Positions 16,001 through 25,172 of a stretch of DNA of 64,000 nucleotides are shown here, in pieces. A program made the position numbers and the translations under genes. The notes under the pieces are model-generated. The model did not search any database, was not told the DNA's origin, and saw only the letters and a list, made by a program, of their open reading frames with translations. How positions within the stretch are numbered: the stretch's first letter is position 1; every line of letters begins with the position of its first letter. The stretch lies in the NCBI RefSeq assembly GCF_046348265.1, contig NZ_JAXMEO010000005.1, one strand, 5' to 3'. The stretch comes from Pelomonas sp937871895. Its GTDB lineage: Bacteria; Pseudomonadota; Gammaproteobacteria; Burkholderiales; Burkholderiaceae_C.

Positions 16001-17654
16001 CGAGCAGCGTCACGCCCTGACGAGGCAGCGAGAAGTCGATCGCTGCCGTGCCCCCGGACACGGCCAGCGCCGGCAATGCAGTCGGCGACATCACCGAGGC
16101 TGCCTCCAACTGCACGTACTGCTTCTCGTTGGGCGCCTGCGGCGAGCCCATGGCCTGCCAGGCGGTGAAGGCGTTGGCATGCGTCTTGTCCACACGCCAC
16201 TGCGTCACCGCGCGGCTGCGATTGCTGCCCAGGCCTGAGAGCTGCAAGCTGACCGCCGCGTCGGGCCCCGCCACGTCATCGTCGTGGTAGTGCCAGACCA
16301 TCACGGCGACCTTGCCGTCGCCGGTCCGCGTGGCCAGCACGCCCACATCAGGCCGACCTTGCACGCCTTGGGTGAGCAGCTCGTCCAGCGGCACTTCGCC
16401 GCTGCTCTCGGCCCGCAGCTGTGTCGCGCCCAGCTTGGCGTACATCCTGAAGACCTGCAGCACCGGCAGGTCAACGCCATTGGTGGCAAGCTGGCGGTAG
16501 CCGGCAAACCAGGGCTGGTCCTCAAAGGTGAAGGCCCAGGTCAGCGCGCCTTCCAGGTTGACGCCATGGCGCGCGGCCAGCTGCCAGATGCGCTTGTAGC
16601 TGGCCGCCGTGTAGCTCGAGTACATCGTGCCGTTGCGGTAGGCGTTCTGCGGGCCGGGGCAGGCCGCGCAGCCTTCGGGGTCGTTCTCGCCGATGACGAT
16701 GGGCTTGCCCTTCAGCTCGGGCACGGCCGCGATCTTCTGGAAGCCGGTGGCAATGTCCTTCAGCTGCACCGCCATGCCCATGCGCACGTGGCCGTCAACG
16801 AAACGCGGGCTGCCCTTGGCGTGGAAGGACAGGAAGTCCGTCGGCGTGCCGATCTCGCCGGTCGCGTGGTTCTTGCCGCTGACCACGTGCTGCAAAAAGG
16901 CGTCCATGAAGGCGCCGCCGTGGCTGGCCACGTCGGGCCCACCCACGCGCGCCTCGGGCAGCGCGCGGCGCACGCCCGCCATGGCGTGGTCGTGCAGTTG
17001 GTTGAACTCGGCCTGCGTGCCGCTCCAGTAGGGCGGGAGGTTGGGTTCGTTCCAGACCTCGAAGTACCAGGTCTTCACCTCGTCGCGGCCCCAGCGCGCC
17101 ACGCAGTGCCGCACCCACTGGTAGACCAGCTCCTGCCACTTCGCGTAGTCCTTGGGCGGCGCGTTCCAGGCTGCTGCGATCAGCTGGTAGCCAAAGCCCG
17201 GGCGCCAGCTGTGCTGGTAGGGCGTGCCGGCCGGTGCGCTGGAGAGCGCCTGCGGCATGAAGCCGATCTGCAAGTAGGGCCGCACGCCGCGTTGCAGGTA
17301 GCTGTCGATGATGCGGTCCACCACGGTCCAGTCGTACACCGGCCGGCCCTGGGCGTCCTCGGTGTAGGCATTGGTGCTGCCCCACTTGAAGGCTGCGGTG
17401 CCGTCACCGGTGTTGAGCAGGTTGTGGGTGCGGAAGTAAACGCTGCCCGGCCGCAGCTCGCCCAGCCGCTGCATCAGCTTGCGGCCATCCTTCATCGTCG
17501 CCACATTGGGCTCGTCCGCGCCAAAGAAGCGCCAGATGGGCTTGAGCTCGCCCACCGCTTGGCTCGCATCGACGTCGATGCGCACCGGGAAGGAAGGCTG
17601 GGCCTGGACGGCGGCAGCGAGGACAAGGGCGAGAGCGGCGAGGGTTTGCTTCAT
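15990..17654 (-). CDS. glycoside hydrolase family 39 protein (beta-xylosidase-like)
   Basis: A secreted 554-residue glycosidase: signal peptide MKQTLAALALVLAAAVQA, then a TIM barrel. Acid/base E203 sits in YFEVWNEPNLP and the nucleophile E323 in PIVIGENDPEG, the GH39 pattern; RTHNLL near 76 and YDWTVVDRIID near 108 are also typical. A beta-sandwich C-terminal region follows (about 400-554). GH39 covers beta-xylosidases, alpha-L-iduronidases and rhamnosidases; the exact sugar cannot be told. The 3' end overlaps putA tail to tail by 11 bases, with no room for a terminator between them. Confidence 0.87.
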   Translation of the reverse strand: MKQTLAALALVLAAAVQAQPSFPVRIDVDASQAVGELKPIWRFFGADEPNVATMKDGRKLMQRLGELRPGSVYFRTHNLLNTGDGTAAFKWGSTNAYTEDAQGRPVYDWTVVDRIIDSYLQRGVRPYLQIGFMPQALSSAPAGTPYQHSWRPGFGYQLIAAAWNAPPKDYAKWQELVYQWVRHCVARWGRDEVKTWYFEVWNEPNLPPYWSGTQAEFNQLHDHAMAGVRRALPEARVGGPDVASHGGAFMDAFLQHVVSGKNHATGEIGTPTDFLSFHAKGSPRFVDGHVRMGMAVQLKDIATGFQKIAAVPELKGKPIVIGENDPEGCAACPGPQNAYRNGTMYSSYTAASYKRIWQLAARHGVNLEGALTWAFTFEDQPWFAGYRQLATNGVDLPVLQVFRMYAKLGATQLRAESSGEVPLDELLTQGVQGRPDVGVLATRTGDGKVAVMVWHYHDDDVAGPDAAVSLQLSGLGSNRSRAVTQWRVDKTHANAFTAWQAMGSPQAPNEKQYVQLEAASVMSPTALPALAVSGGTAAIDFSLPRQGVTLLVIE

Positions 17655-17709
17655 GGCGCGGCCAGTTTAGGAGCGCACTGGTGCACGGTGCTGCGCCGAA
17701 AATGGCCGC

Positions 17710-17877
17710 GTGGACCAAGACCCCGACCCCATGCCCCAGCCTCCGCCAGCCCCCGCCCTGGAGGACTGCTGCGGCAATGGCTGCGACCCCTGCATCTTTG
17801 ACCTGCACAGCTTCGCGATGGACGAGTACCGGCAGGCGCTAAAGGCTTGGCAGGCCCGGCACCCCGCCGCAGGCTGA
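17710..17877 (+). CDS. small oxidoreductase-like-domain Cys protein
   Basis: A 55-codon gene from GTG 17710 (or 48 residues from ATG 17731), starting 55 bases from the divergent GH39 gene. After a Pro-rich start it has LEDCCGNGCDPCIFDLHSF, the four-cysteine CCG-GC-PC signature of the small oxidoreductase-like N-terminal domain family, then DEYRQALKAWQARHP. Such proteins are common in Proteobacteria and of unknown function; the cysteines could bind a metal or cluster. Confidence 0.7.
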   Translation: MDQDPDPMPQPPPAPALEDCCGNGCDPCIFDLHSFAMDEYRQALKAWQARHPAAG

Positions 17878-17928
17878 CACGCAACTGACGCACAATCCGC
17901 GCGTCTGCGGCCCATCTCCTTCAAGCCC

Positions 17929-18354
17929 ATGCGCCTGCGCCTCGCCCTCGTCGTCCTCTCGCTGGTCCTGCTGCTGGCCGCGTACTTCGCCCTGGCTTGG
18001 CAGTGGAGCTACTCGGACGGCGAGCGCGCAGGCTGGGTGCAGAAGTTCTCGCGCAAAGGCTGGGTGTGCAAGACCTGGGAGGGTGAGCTGTCGATGGCGG
18101 TGCCGGGCAGCTTGGCGGTGGAGCGCTTCGAGTTCACGGTGCATGACGACGCCACGGCCGCCCAGATCAACAAGCTGATGGGCCGCCGCGTGGCCCTGCA
18201 CTACGAGCAAAAGGTCGGCTTGCCCGGCTCCTGCTTTGGCGAGACGCGCTACTTCGTCAATCGCGTTGAGCTGACCGACGAAATCCCGCTGGCGCCCAAC
18301 ATCGGGCTGCCCAACTTGCCGGCCGTGCCTGCCGCCTCGGCGGCGTCTCGCTGA
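17929..18354 (+). CDS. conserved membrane-anchored hypothetical protein
   Basis: A 141-residue protein with one N-terminal membrane segment (LALVVLSLVLLLAAYFALAW) and a periplasmic domain containing YSDGERAGWVQKFSRKGW and CKTWEGELSM, a conserved pattern in a Burkholderiales family often loosely mislabelled as 6-phosphogluconate dehydrogenase, with which it shares no domain. The C terminus is Pro/Ala-rich. It is followed by the DUF2164 gene after four bases, suggesting co-transcription. Function unknown. Confidence 0.8.
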   Translation: MRLRLALVVLSLVLLLAAYFALAWQWSYSDGERAGWVQKFSRKGWVCKTWEGELSMAVPGSLAVERFEFTVHDDATAAQINKLMGRRVALHYEQKVGLPGSCFGETRYFVNRVELTDEIPLAPNIGLPNLPAVPAASAASR

Positions 18355-18358
18355 GCCC

Positions 18359-18631
18359 ATGGCCATCGAACTCGAACGCGAGGCGCGGGCCGAGGCCGTG
18401 CGCTCCATCGAGCGCTACTTTGAGCAGGAACTGGACCAGCGCATCGGCAACCTGGCCGCTGGCAGCCTGCTCAGCTACTTTCTCGAAGAGATCGGCCCGC
18501 TGGTCTACAACCAGGCCGTGTCCGAGGTGCAGGAGCGATTGCTCGCGCGCGTGCAGGAGCTGGACCTGGAGCACCATGAGGACGCCTTCCAGTACTGGCG
18601 GCGCCGAGACGCCTCCCGCGGCCGGCGCTGA
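18359..18631 (+). CDS. DUF2164 family protein
   Basis: A 90-residue protein matching the DUF2164 pattern: RSIERYFEQELDQRIGNL, then SYFLEEIGPLVYNQAVSE, acidic and helical, ending in a basic tail. Start codon lies four bases after the previous stop and 48 bases before the ABC exporter gene, so the three genes probably share a transcript. Function unknown. Confidence 0.82.
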   Translation: MAIELEREARAEAVRSIERYFEQELDQRIGNLAAGSLLSYFLEEIGPLVYNQAVSEVQERLLARVQELDLEHHEDAFQYWRRRDASRGRR

Positions 18632-18679
18632 ACATCCCTGCTGACAAACGCGGCCAGCGTCGGCTGCGACACTTGCCGC

Positions 18680-20542
18680 ATGTCCTTGCTCACTGCCCTG
18701 GCCACGCGCGTCGAGCGCCTGGTTGACCCCTACCCCCACCGCCCCGATTTCGCCCCGCCGCCGCGCTTCTTCGCCTTCCTGTGGCGCTGCGCGGACGGCC
18801 TGCGGCCACATCTGCTGGTGCTGACCTTGCTCACCGCCGGCATTGCCGTGGCCGAGGCCCTGCTCTTCAGCCTCGTGGCTTCGCTGGTGGACGGCCTCGC
18901 GGCGCTCCAGCCCGCCGAGCTCTGGGCCACGCCGCCCAAGGTGCTCTGGATGCTGCTCGGCGTGCTGGGGGCCAGCATCCTGCTGGCCATGGCGCAGGCC
19001 TTGATCAAGTACCAGGGCGTGTTCGGCAACTTCCCGATGCGTCTGCGCTGGCTCTTCCACGGCCGCATGCTGCAGCAGAGCCTCTCGTTCTTTGGCGACG
19101 AGTTCGCCGGCCGCATCTCCACCAAGGTCATGCAAACGGCCCTGGCCGTGCGCGACACCTGGTTCATCGTGGCCGACATCCTGGTCTACGTGATCGTCTA
19201 CTTCGGCACCCTCGTGGGCGTGGTGGCGAGCTTTGACACCTGGCTGATTGCGCCCTTTGCCGGCTGGCTGCTGCTCTATATCGGCACCCTCGTCTACTTC
19301 GTGCCGCGTCTGGGCAAGGTGGGCAAGCTGCAGGCCGATGCGCGCAGCCTGATGACGGGCCGCATCACTGACGCCTATACCAACATCGCCACCGTCAAGC
19401 TCTTTGCCCACGGCCGGCGCGAAGCCAGCTACGCGCGCGAGGCCATGCAGGAGTTCATGAGCACGGTGCACGGCCAGATGCGCCTCGTCACCGGCTTCGA
19501 AATCGTCAACACCGTGCTCTCGGCCCTGCTGGTGGGCTCCACGGCGCTGGTGGCGCTGTGGCTGTGGGGCGGCAGCCTGATCGGCGTCGGCGCTGTCGCG
19601 GCGGCCACGGCCATGGCCATGCGGCTCAATGGCATCTCGCACTGGGTGATGTGGGAGATGGCCAGCCTGTTCGAGCACGTCGGCACCGTGCAGGACGGCA
19701 TGGCCACGCTGACCAAGCCGTCGAGCGTGGTCGATGCACCCGGCGCGACCGAGTTGACGGTGCCGCGCGGTGAGGTGCGCTTCGAGGCACTCAACTTCCA
19801 TTACCCCAACGGCAAGACCGTCATTGAGGGCCTGGACCTCCACATCCGCCCCGGCGAGAAGATCGGCCTCGTGGGCCGCAGCGGTGCGGGCAAGAGCACG
19901 CTCGTCAACCTGCTGCTGCGCCTGCATGACATCCCGCAGGACGGTGGCAGCGGCGGCCGCATCCTGATCGACGGCCAGGACATCGCCACCGTCACGCAAG
20001 ACTCCCTGCGCCGCCACATCGGCATGGTCACGCAGGACACCTCGCTCTTGCACCGCTCGGTGGCCGACAACATCCGCTACGGCCGCCCCGACGCGACGGA
20101 CGCCGATCTGGCCTCCGCCGCCACGCGCGCCCACGCGGCCGAGTTCATCGAGGGCCTGTCCGACCCCAAGGGCCGGCGCGGCATGGAGGCCCATGTCGGC
20201 GAGCGCGGCGTCAAGCTCAGCGGTGGCCAGCGCCAGCGCATCGCCATTGCCCGTGTGATGCTCAAGGACGCGCCGCTCTTGGTGCTCGACGAAGCGACCA
20301 GCGCGCTCGACTCCGAGGTCGAAGCCGCCATCCAGGAGAGCCTCTACAGCTTGATGGAAGGCAAGACCGTGATCGCGATCGCCCACCGCCTCTCCACCAT
20401 CGCTGCGCTGGACCGCCTCGTCGTGATGGACGCCGGCCGCATCGTCGAGCAAGGCAGCCACGCCGAGTTGCTGGCGCAAAACGGCATCTACGCCCGGCTC
20501 TGGGCGCACCAGAGCGGCGGCTTCCTCGGGCTGGAAGACTGA
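18680..20542 (+). CDS. ABC exporter half-transporter (permease-ATPase fusion)
   Basis: A 620-residue type IV ABC exporter, working as a dimer in the inner membrane. The permease half (about 40-330) has six membrane segments; the ATPase half shows Walker A GRSGAGKSTL (near 394), the Q loop MVTQDTSLLHRSV, signature KLSGGQRQRIAIAR, Walker B LLVLDEATSALDSE and the H loop IAIAHRLS. The substrate cannot be read; the family includes lipid A/MsbA-like and multidrug exporters. It is convergent with the PEP-CTERM operon, the two stops being adjacent. Confidence 0.9.
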   Translation: MSLLTALATRVERLVDPYPHRPDFAPPPRFFAFLWRCADGLRPHLLVLTLLTAGIAVAEALLFSLVASLVDGLAALQPAELWATPPKVLWMLLGVLGASILLAMAQALIKYQGVFGNFPMRLRWLFHGRMLQQSLSFFGDEFAGRISTKVMQTALAVRDTWFIVADILVYVIVYFGTLVGVVASFDTWLIAPFAGWLLLYIGTLVYFVPRLGKVGKLQADARSLMTGRITDAYTNIATVKLFAHGRREASYAREAMQEFMSTVHGQMRLVTGFEIVNTVLSALLVGSTALVALWLWGGSLIGVGAVAAATAMAMRLNGISHWVMWEMASLFEHVGTVQDGMATLTKPSSVVDAPGATELTVPRGEVRFEALNFHYPNGKTVIEGLDLHIRPGEKIGLVGRSGAGKSTLVNLLLRLHDIPQDGGSGGRILIDGQDIATVTQDSLRRHIGMVTQDTSLLHRSVADNIRYGRPDATDADLASAATRAHAAEFIEGLSDPKGRRGMEAHVGERGVKLSGGQRQRIAIARVMLKDAPLLVLDEATSALDSEVEAAIQESLYSLMEGKTVIAIAHRLSTIAALDRLVVMDAGRIVEQGSHAELLAQNGIYARLWAHQSGGFLGLED

Positions 20543-23500
20543 TCAGCGACGCTGGCGGCGCGCCCGCCAGCCGAGCACTGCGAGGCCGAGACCCATCAAG
20601 CCCCAGGTCGTCGGCTCCGGCACGGCGGCAGCCTGGAAGTCGCTCAAGGACAGCGTCGTGCCATTGCCGTAGTGCACGACGAAGCTGCCCGCGCCGCCCG
20701 CCACCGCCAGCCGCTCGCCGTCGGCCACGTTGAGCAGGCTGCCCGAGAGGCCGCCGGCCGCGTCGATGAGCACAAAGCTGTGGCCCGCATCGGCGACGAA
20801 GCCGTTGATGAAGCTCAGTTGGAGCGTGGTGTCGCCCCCGAGGTCGACGCTGCCGCCGACGTTCACGGCGTCATAGCCGCTACCGCGCGGCAGGCCGCCC
20901 AGCTCGACGCTGAACAGGGCCCCGCTGCTGAAGCTCAAGCCCTCGCGCACGCTGAAGAGGCCCGCGCTTTCACCCGGCGCCAGCTCAGCGCCTTGCACGC
21001 TGAGGCTGGCCACCTCGCCGTGGCCGCCCAAGGTCCCTTCGTTCACCGTCGTGCGGCCGCTGTAGGCCTGCACGCCGTTCAGCACCAGGGTGCCTGCGCC
21101 GGTCTTGAGCAGGCCGAGACCAGAGGCCAGCTCGCCGATGCTGCCGTCCACCACCAGCGTGTGGCCATTGGTGTCGATGAAGCCGGCCTCTTCGCCCGCG
21201 CTGCCATCCAGCAGCACCATGCGATCGGCGGCGAGGCTGAATGAAGCCCAGGCGCGCAGGCCGCCTTGGGCGCCACGCGTGCTCTCACCGTCGAAGAAGC
21301 TCTTGCCGAGGATCAAGCGATTGCTCGCCGCGCCCAGCGCGCCATCGCTCGTGAGGCCCAGCACCGCACTGCCAAAGCCTTGCGGGTCTCCGAGCACCAG
21401 GTCGCCTGTGAAGCTGTTGCCCGCATTGGTCAGCCGCACGTCGAACTTGTCGGCGTTGCCCGGCATGCTGCCACCTTGAATGCTGAGCTTGAGCGGGCCG
21501 CTCAAGGCGCGCTCGATGACGATGGACTGGCCGCCCGCCACAAAGCCGGCGCCGCCAGGGCCGATGCTGAGGTTCATCGCGTTGCCAATCACGAGTGGCG
21601 CGGCCATGCGGTTGCTGGCTTCGAGGTGGCCGTTGTCGAGCAGCAGGCTGTTGCTGGCCGCACCCAGCGCTTGCACGTGCCCGAGCGTGAGGCGGCTGCC
21701 CTGCGTCACCTCGATGCTGCCGTTGAAGAGGTTGGCGCCGTTCAGCGTCACCGCACCAGGAGAAAAGCCTGCGCGGCCCACCATCAAGCTGCCCGTGCTG
21801 ACCAGCACCCCATCCATGGTGGCAAACAGCGGGCGCAGGCTGCCACCGCCCAGGTTCACCCGGCTGCCGGCCTGCGTGGTCAGGTTGTTCACCGTCAGCA
21901 CACGGCCGCCCAGCAGCAGCTCGGCGCCGTCACTCACCGAGACATTGCTGCGCGTGCCCAGCGCCTCGTCCACCCCCAGGGCCAGGCGGCCCTGCAGCAC
22001 GTCCACGCGGTTGTCGCCGCTGCTGTTGGTGTTGGCGGTCCTGAGCACCCAGGTGCCGGCGCCCGTCTTGGTCATGCCGAGGCCGTCAATGGGCTGGTTG
22101 AACACCACGTCAAAGCCGTTGGTGTCCACCGTCATGTCGCGGAAGCTGGTGCTGCGTGTCGCGGCGATGTTGAGGTTGCCAGCCGCTACCAGCGTACCCG
22201 GCAGCGTGAAGAAGCCGCTGCTGCGGCCGATGTTGAGCACGCCGTTCGGGCCGCCCAGGCGTGCATCGCTGTCGAGCACGAGCTCGGCGGCCTGGCCCGA
22301 GTTGCCCGCCAGCGCCACGCCACCGGTGTGGGTGTTGGTGCCCGTCAGCAGGTAGCGCGCGGCGCCGCCCAGGTTGAGCCGGCCGTCGCCGCTGATGGCG
22401 CTGCTGATGGTGTGCGCCCCCGTGGCGCTGACCGAGGCCAGCGCGCCGCTCACAGTGAGTGGGCGGCTGAGCTCATAGCTGTCGGGCAGAACCAAGCCGC
22501 CCTGCAGCAACAGGCCCGCGCCAGCCTGGCCGAGGTTGCCGTCGTGGTTGAAGGCGAGCAGCGAGATGTTGGGCTGGCCGTTGGCGTCGGCGGTGCCGTC
22601 GTTCAGCACCGCCAGGCCGCCCGCAAAGCTGTTGTTGCCCGTGAGGGTGATGAAGCGCCCCGCAAAGCCCATGCCGCCGTCACCGCTGATGGTGCTGCTC
22701 ACGGTGTTGGTGATGCCGCCCAGCTGCACCGCCGCCTGCCCGCCGGTGGTGACGATGTTGCGCGCGAGGCCAAAGCCATCGCGCAGCAGCAGGCGCCCGC
22801 CGCCTTCAAACTGCAGCACCGGGCTGGCGCTGCCCAGCACGCTCTCACGCCCCACGCTCAGCGTGCCGCCACCGTGCAGCGTGATCTGGCCGGTGAAGGT
22901 CTGCGCCGAGGGCGATGCGAGGCTCAAGGTGCCGCTGCGCACGTCCAGGTCACGCTGGCCGCTGAGGGCGCCGCTGATGATGAGCTGGCCGAAGCCGCCG
23001 GGCGCAAAGTTCACCAGCACGCGGCCGTCACCGGCCAAGCTGGCAAGAAAGGCGCTGCCGCCGTTGCCGGTGGCCAGCACCTCGCCTGCGCCCGAGACGG
23101 CGCCCGTGGTAATGGTGCCGCCGTCAGGCCGCAGCGCGAGGCTGCCCGGGCCCGAGATGGTGCCCATGGCCAAGGTGTTGTGCGGGCCCGTCGTGCGCAG
23201 CCGCAGGGCTTGCCCGGCGCGGTCGGTCGCCCCGTTCACCACAAAGCGCACGGGGTTGGCAGCGTCGCCAGCCAGTGCGATGACCTCGGCACTGTTGGTG
23301 AGCGTGATGGCGCCGTTCACATTGCCGCCCGGGACGGCGCCGAATAGCGTCTGCACAAAGCCGGCGCTGCTGCTGAGCCGGCCGCCCAGCGCGATGGGCT
23401 TGTTCAGCGTCGTGACGACATTGCTGTTCACGATCTGCAGCTCGCCGCCCGCAGCCACCTCGATGCCGCTCGTACCGTTCAAGGCAGAGCCGGCAAAACC

Positions 23501-24058
23501 CAGCGCGGCGCCGGCTTGCACGATCGTTGCGCCGCTGTAGCTGTTGTTGCCGCTCAGCACCGTGCGGCCGGCCACCGCCGTCAGCCCGCCGCCCCCGCTG
23601 ATGTCGCCGCTCAGGAAGAGCTGGCTCGCCGTGCTGGGCCCACCCGTCAGCTCCAGCGTGCTGTTCAGCGCCAGCGCGTTGTTGATCGTGCCGTGGCCGT
23701 TGTCCGAGAGCATGCGCAGGTAGGCCCCGCTGCCCTGAAAGCGCAAGGCCTCACCGCTGAGCGTGGGCGCCGGCGTATTGGCCCCCAGCGTCAGCCCCAG
23801 CAGCGTGAGGCCGCCGGCGATGTCGTTGAAGGAGGCCGGGCGCGTTGGGCTGTCGAGCAGCACCTCGCCCAGGATGGCGGGCAAGCCGCCCACCCAGTTG
23901 GCTTCAGCGCTCCAGTTGGCGCTGCTGCTGCCGGTGAAGGTGTGCACCGCCGCGCCGCCGAGGCTGGGGCTGAGGCTGAGCAGGGCGAGCGCGGCGCCGA
24001 GGGCCACGGGGCGGGTGCGCATTGCAAGGCGGCGCGATGAGAAGCGGGAGGGGCGCAT
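20543..24058 (-). CDS. giant autotransporter-repeat PEP-CTERM surface protein
   Basis: About 1170 residues: signal peptide in MRTRPVALGAALALL (and following Ser/Gly region), then a long beta-helix built of autotransporter-associated strand repeats (recurrent LTGNNSF-, GAGTLVLNG- and SGDGRLNLGG-like units), and a C-terminal PEP-CTERM tail AVPEPTTWGLMGLGLAVLGW plus basic RARRQRR. It carries a PEP-CTERM anchor instead of an autotransporter barrel, so it should be released or anchored by exosortase. Start at 24058 is preferred; an ATG at 24022 would give a shorter signal peptide and neither has a clear ribosome binding site. It is the last gene of a three-gene PEP-CTERM operon. Confidence 0.85.
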   Translation of the reverse strand: MRPSRFSSRRLAMRTRPVALGAALALLSLSPSLGGAAVHTFTGSSSANWSAEANWVGGLPAILGEVLLDSPTRPASFNDIAGGLTLLGLTLGANTPAPTLSGEALRFQGSGAYLRMLSDNGHGTINNALALNSTLELTGGPSTASQLFLSGDISGGGGLTAVAGRTVLSGNNSYSGATIVQAGAALGFAGSALNGTSGIEVAAGGELQIVNSNVVTTLNKPIALGGRLSSSAGFVQTLFGAVPGGNVNGAITLTNSAEVIALAGDAANPVRFVVNGATDRAGQALRLRTTGPHNTLAMGTISGPGSLALRPDGGTITTGAVSGAGEVLATGNGGSAFLASLAGDGRVLVNFAPGGFGQLIISGALSGQRDLDVRSGTLSLASPSAQTFTGQITLHGGGTLSVGRESVLGSASPVLQFEGGGRLLLRDGFGLARNIVTTGGQAAVQLGGITNTVSSTISGDGGMGFAGRFITLTGNNSFAGGLAVLNDGTADANGQPNISLLAFNHDGNLGQAGAGLLLQGGLVLPDSYELSRPLTVSGALASVSATGAHTISSAISGDGRLNLGGAARYLLTGTNTHTGGVALAGNSGQAAELVLDSDARLGGPNGVLNIGRSSGFFTLPGTLVAAGNLNIAATRSTSFRDMTVDTNGFDVVFNQPIDGLGMTKTGAGTWVLRTANTNSSGDNRVDVLQGRLALGVDEALGTRSNVSVSDGAELLLGGRVLTVNNLTTQAGSRVNLGGGSLRPLFATMDGVLVSTGSLMVGRAGFSPGAVTLNGANLFNGSIEVTQGSRLTLGHVQALGAASNSLLLDNGHLEASNRMAAPLVIGNAMNLSIGPGGAGFVAGGQSIVIERALSGPLKLSIQGGSMPGNADKFDVRLTNAGNSFTGDLVLGDPQGFGSAVLGLTSDGALGAASNRLILGKSFFDGESTRGAQGGLRAWASFSLAADRMVLLDGSAGEEAGFIDTNGHTLVVDGSIGELASGLGLLKTGAGTLVLNGVQAYSGRTTVNEGTLGGHGEVASLSVQGAELAPGESAGLFSVREGLSFSSGALFSVELGGLPRGSGYDAVNVGGSVDLGGDTTLQLSFINGFVADAGHSFVLIDAAGGLSGSLLNVADGERLAVAGGAGSFVVHYGNGTTLSLSDFQAAAVPEPTTWGLMGLGLAVLGWRARRQRR

Positions 24059-24080
24059 GGCGGGTCTCGTCGGGTGCGGT

Positions 24081-25172
24081 TCAAAGAGGCGTAGCCGCCG
24101 CACGCGGGCGGCGCCACGGGGCGAAGCTGCAAAGGCCAAGCAGCACGAGCCACAGCGCACCGGGCTCGGGGATGGCGGCGGCGCTCGTGTCGCCCAGGCC
24201 CAGGGTCAGCGTCCAGCGCGAGCTGAGACCGCTGCCTTCCAGGCCAAGGCCAAATTCGTTGGCGCGCGCGTTCAACAGCGCGGCACGCGGGTCGGGTTCG
24301 TCCAGCCAGGCCAGCAGCACCGCGTCCAGGCTGGCAAAGCCCTGCGCGATCACCTCGCTGACGGCATTGCCGTCGTAGCCCGCGGCGGCGAGGCGGTCGG
24401 TGAAGAAGCTGCCGTCGCTGCCGGTGGGGCTCAGGAAGTTGTGCGCCAGCATGTCGCTGCTGTGGGTGCGCGCGGCGTCGGTCAGCGCGTCGTCCTGCGC
24501 CAGGGACTGCAGGCCCAGGCGCTGACGCAGCTCGTTGAGCAAACACTCGGCGCGGGCCAGCAGCCCAAGACCGGCACCGCAAGCGGCTGGGTCGATGGTG
24601 GGCGCGGGGCTACTACCGCCACCGCCACCGCTGCCGCCACCCCCACCACCTCCGCCGGATCCCCCACCGCCGGGTGCTACCGGCAACACCGGGTTGAGCA
24701 CCAGAGACCAATAGCCGTTCGACGCGCCGTCCAGCGCCAGCCCAAGCCCGATCTCAGTGGCCGAGGCCGAGGTCAGGATGGCGCCGGAGGCGGTGTCGGC
24801 CATCCACAGCCCAAACAAAGCGTCGGGGCTGCTGCCGATGCCTTGACCGATCAGGCCACTCGGCATGAAGGGCGAGCCCGCGTAGCCCGCGTCGCTCAGC
24901 CGGTTGAAGATGGTCTTGCCGTCACTGCCCACATGGCTGAGCGTGCTGGTGGCAGCCATGTCCTGTGCGGCGGCCAATGCCGCGTTGCGCATGGCGTCGT
25001 TCAGCTGCAGTGCGCCCACGCCAGCCTGGCTGCGGGCGTCGTTGATGAGGCTGAGCAGGGCCGCTTCGGCGCTGACCAAGGGCATTGCGTGGGCCGAAGC
25101 ACCCAGCAGCAGGGCAGATGCCAGCAGCAGGGCGCCTTGGCGCCAGCGGCGGATCAAGTTTCGGAGGCTCAT
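24081..25172 (-). CDS. double CAP/SCP-domain PEP-CTERM protein
   Basis: A 363-residue exported protein with two CAP (cysteine-rich secretory/PR-1) domains: residues about 33-165 (LLSLINDARSQAGVGALQLN, ATSTLSHVGSDGKTIFNR) and about 205-320 (CLLNELRQRLGLQSL, LAHNFLSPTGSDGSFF), joined by a Gly/Ser linker of about 25 residues. The C terminus is a PEP-CTERM signal, IPEPGALWLVLLGLCSF with WRRPR. CAP domains often bind lipids or act outside the cell. The start overlaps the preceding gene's stop by four bases (ATGA). Confidence 0.85.
   Translation of the reverse strand: MSLRNLIRRWRQGALLLASALLLGASAHAMPLVSAEAALLSLINDARSQAGVGALQLNDAMRNAALAAAQDMAATSTLSHVGSDGKTIFNRLSDAGYAGSPFMPSGLIGQGIGSSPDALFGLWMADTASGAILTSASATEIGLGLALDGASNGYWSLVLNPVLPVAPGGGGSGGGGGGGGSGGGGGSSPAPTIDPAACGAGLGLLARAECLLNELRQRLGLQSLAQDDALTDAARTHSSDMLAHNFLSPTGSDGSFFTDRLAAAGYDGNAVSEVIAQGFASLDAVLLAWLDEPDPRAALLNARANEFGLGLEGSGLSSRWTLTLGLGDTSAAAIPEPGALWLVLLGLCSFAPWRRPRAAATPL

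Noticed and set aside
18257..20509. 750-codon minus-strand open frame opposite the ABC exporter
   Set aside because: The plus strand has every ABC motif; the antisense frame is low-complexity His/Ala/Gly/Gln.
21266..23347. 693-codon plus-strand open frame across the beta-helix PEP-CTERM gene
   Set aside because: The minus strand has signal peptide, strand repeats and a PEP-CTERM tail; the plus frame is Ala/Arg/Val noise.
24600..24670. CCACCGCCACC-like microsatellite suspected as a phase-variable tract
   Set aside because: In the minus strand it encodes the Gly/Ser linker between two CAP domains; repeats are imperfect, with codon variation, and not in a regulatory position.
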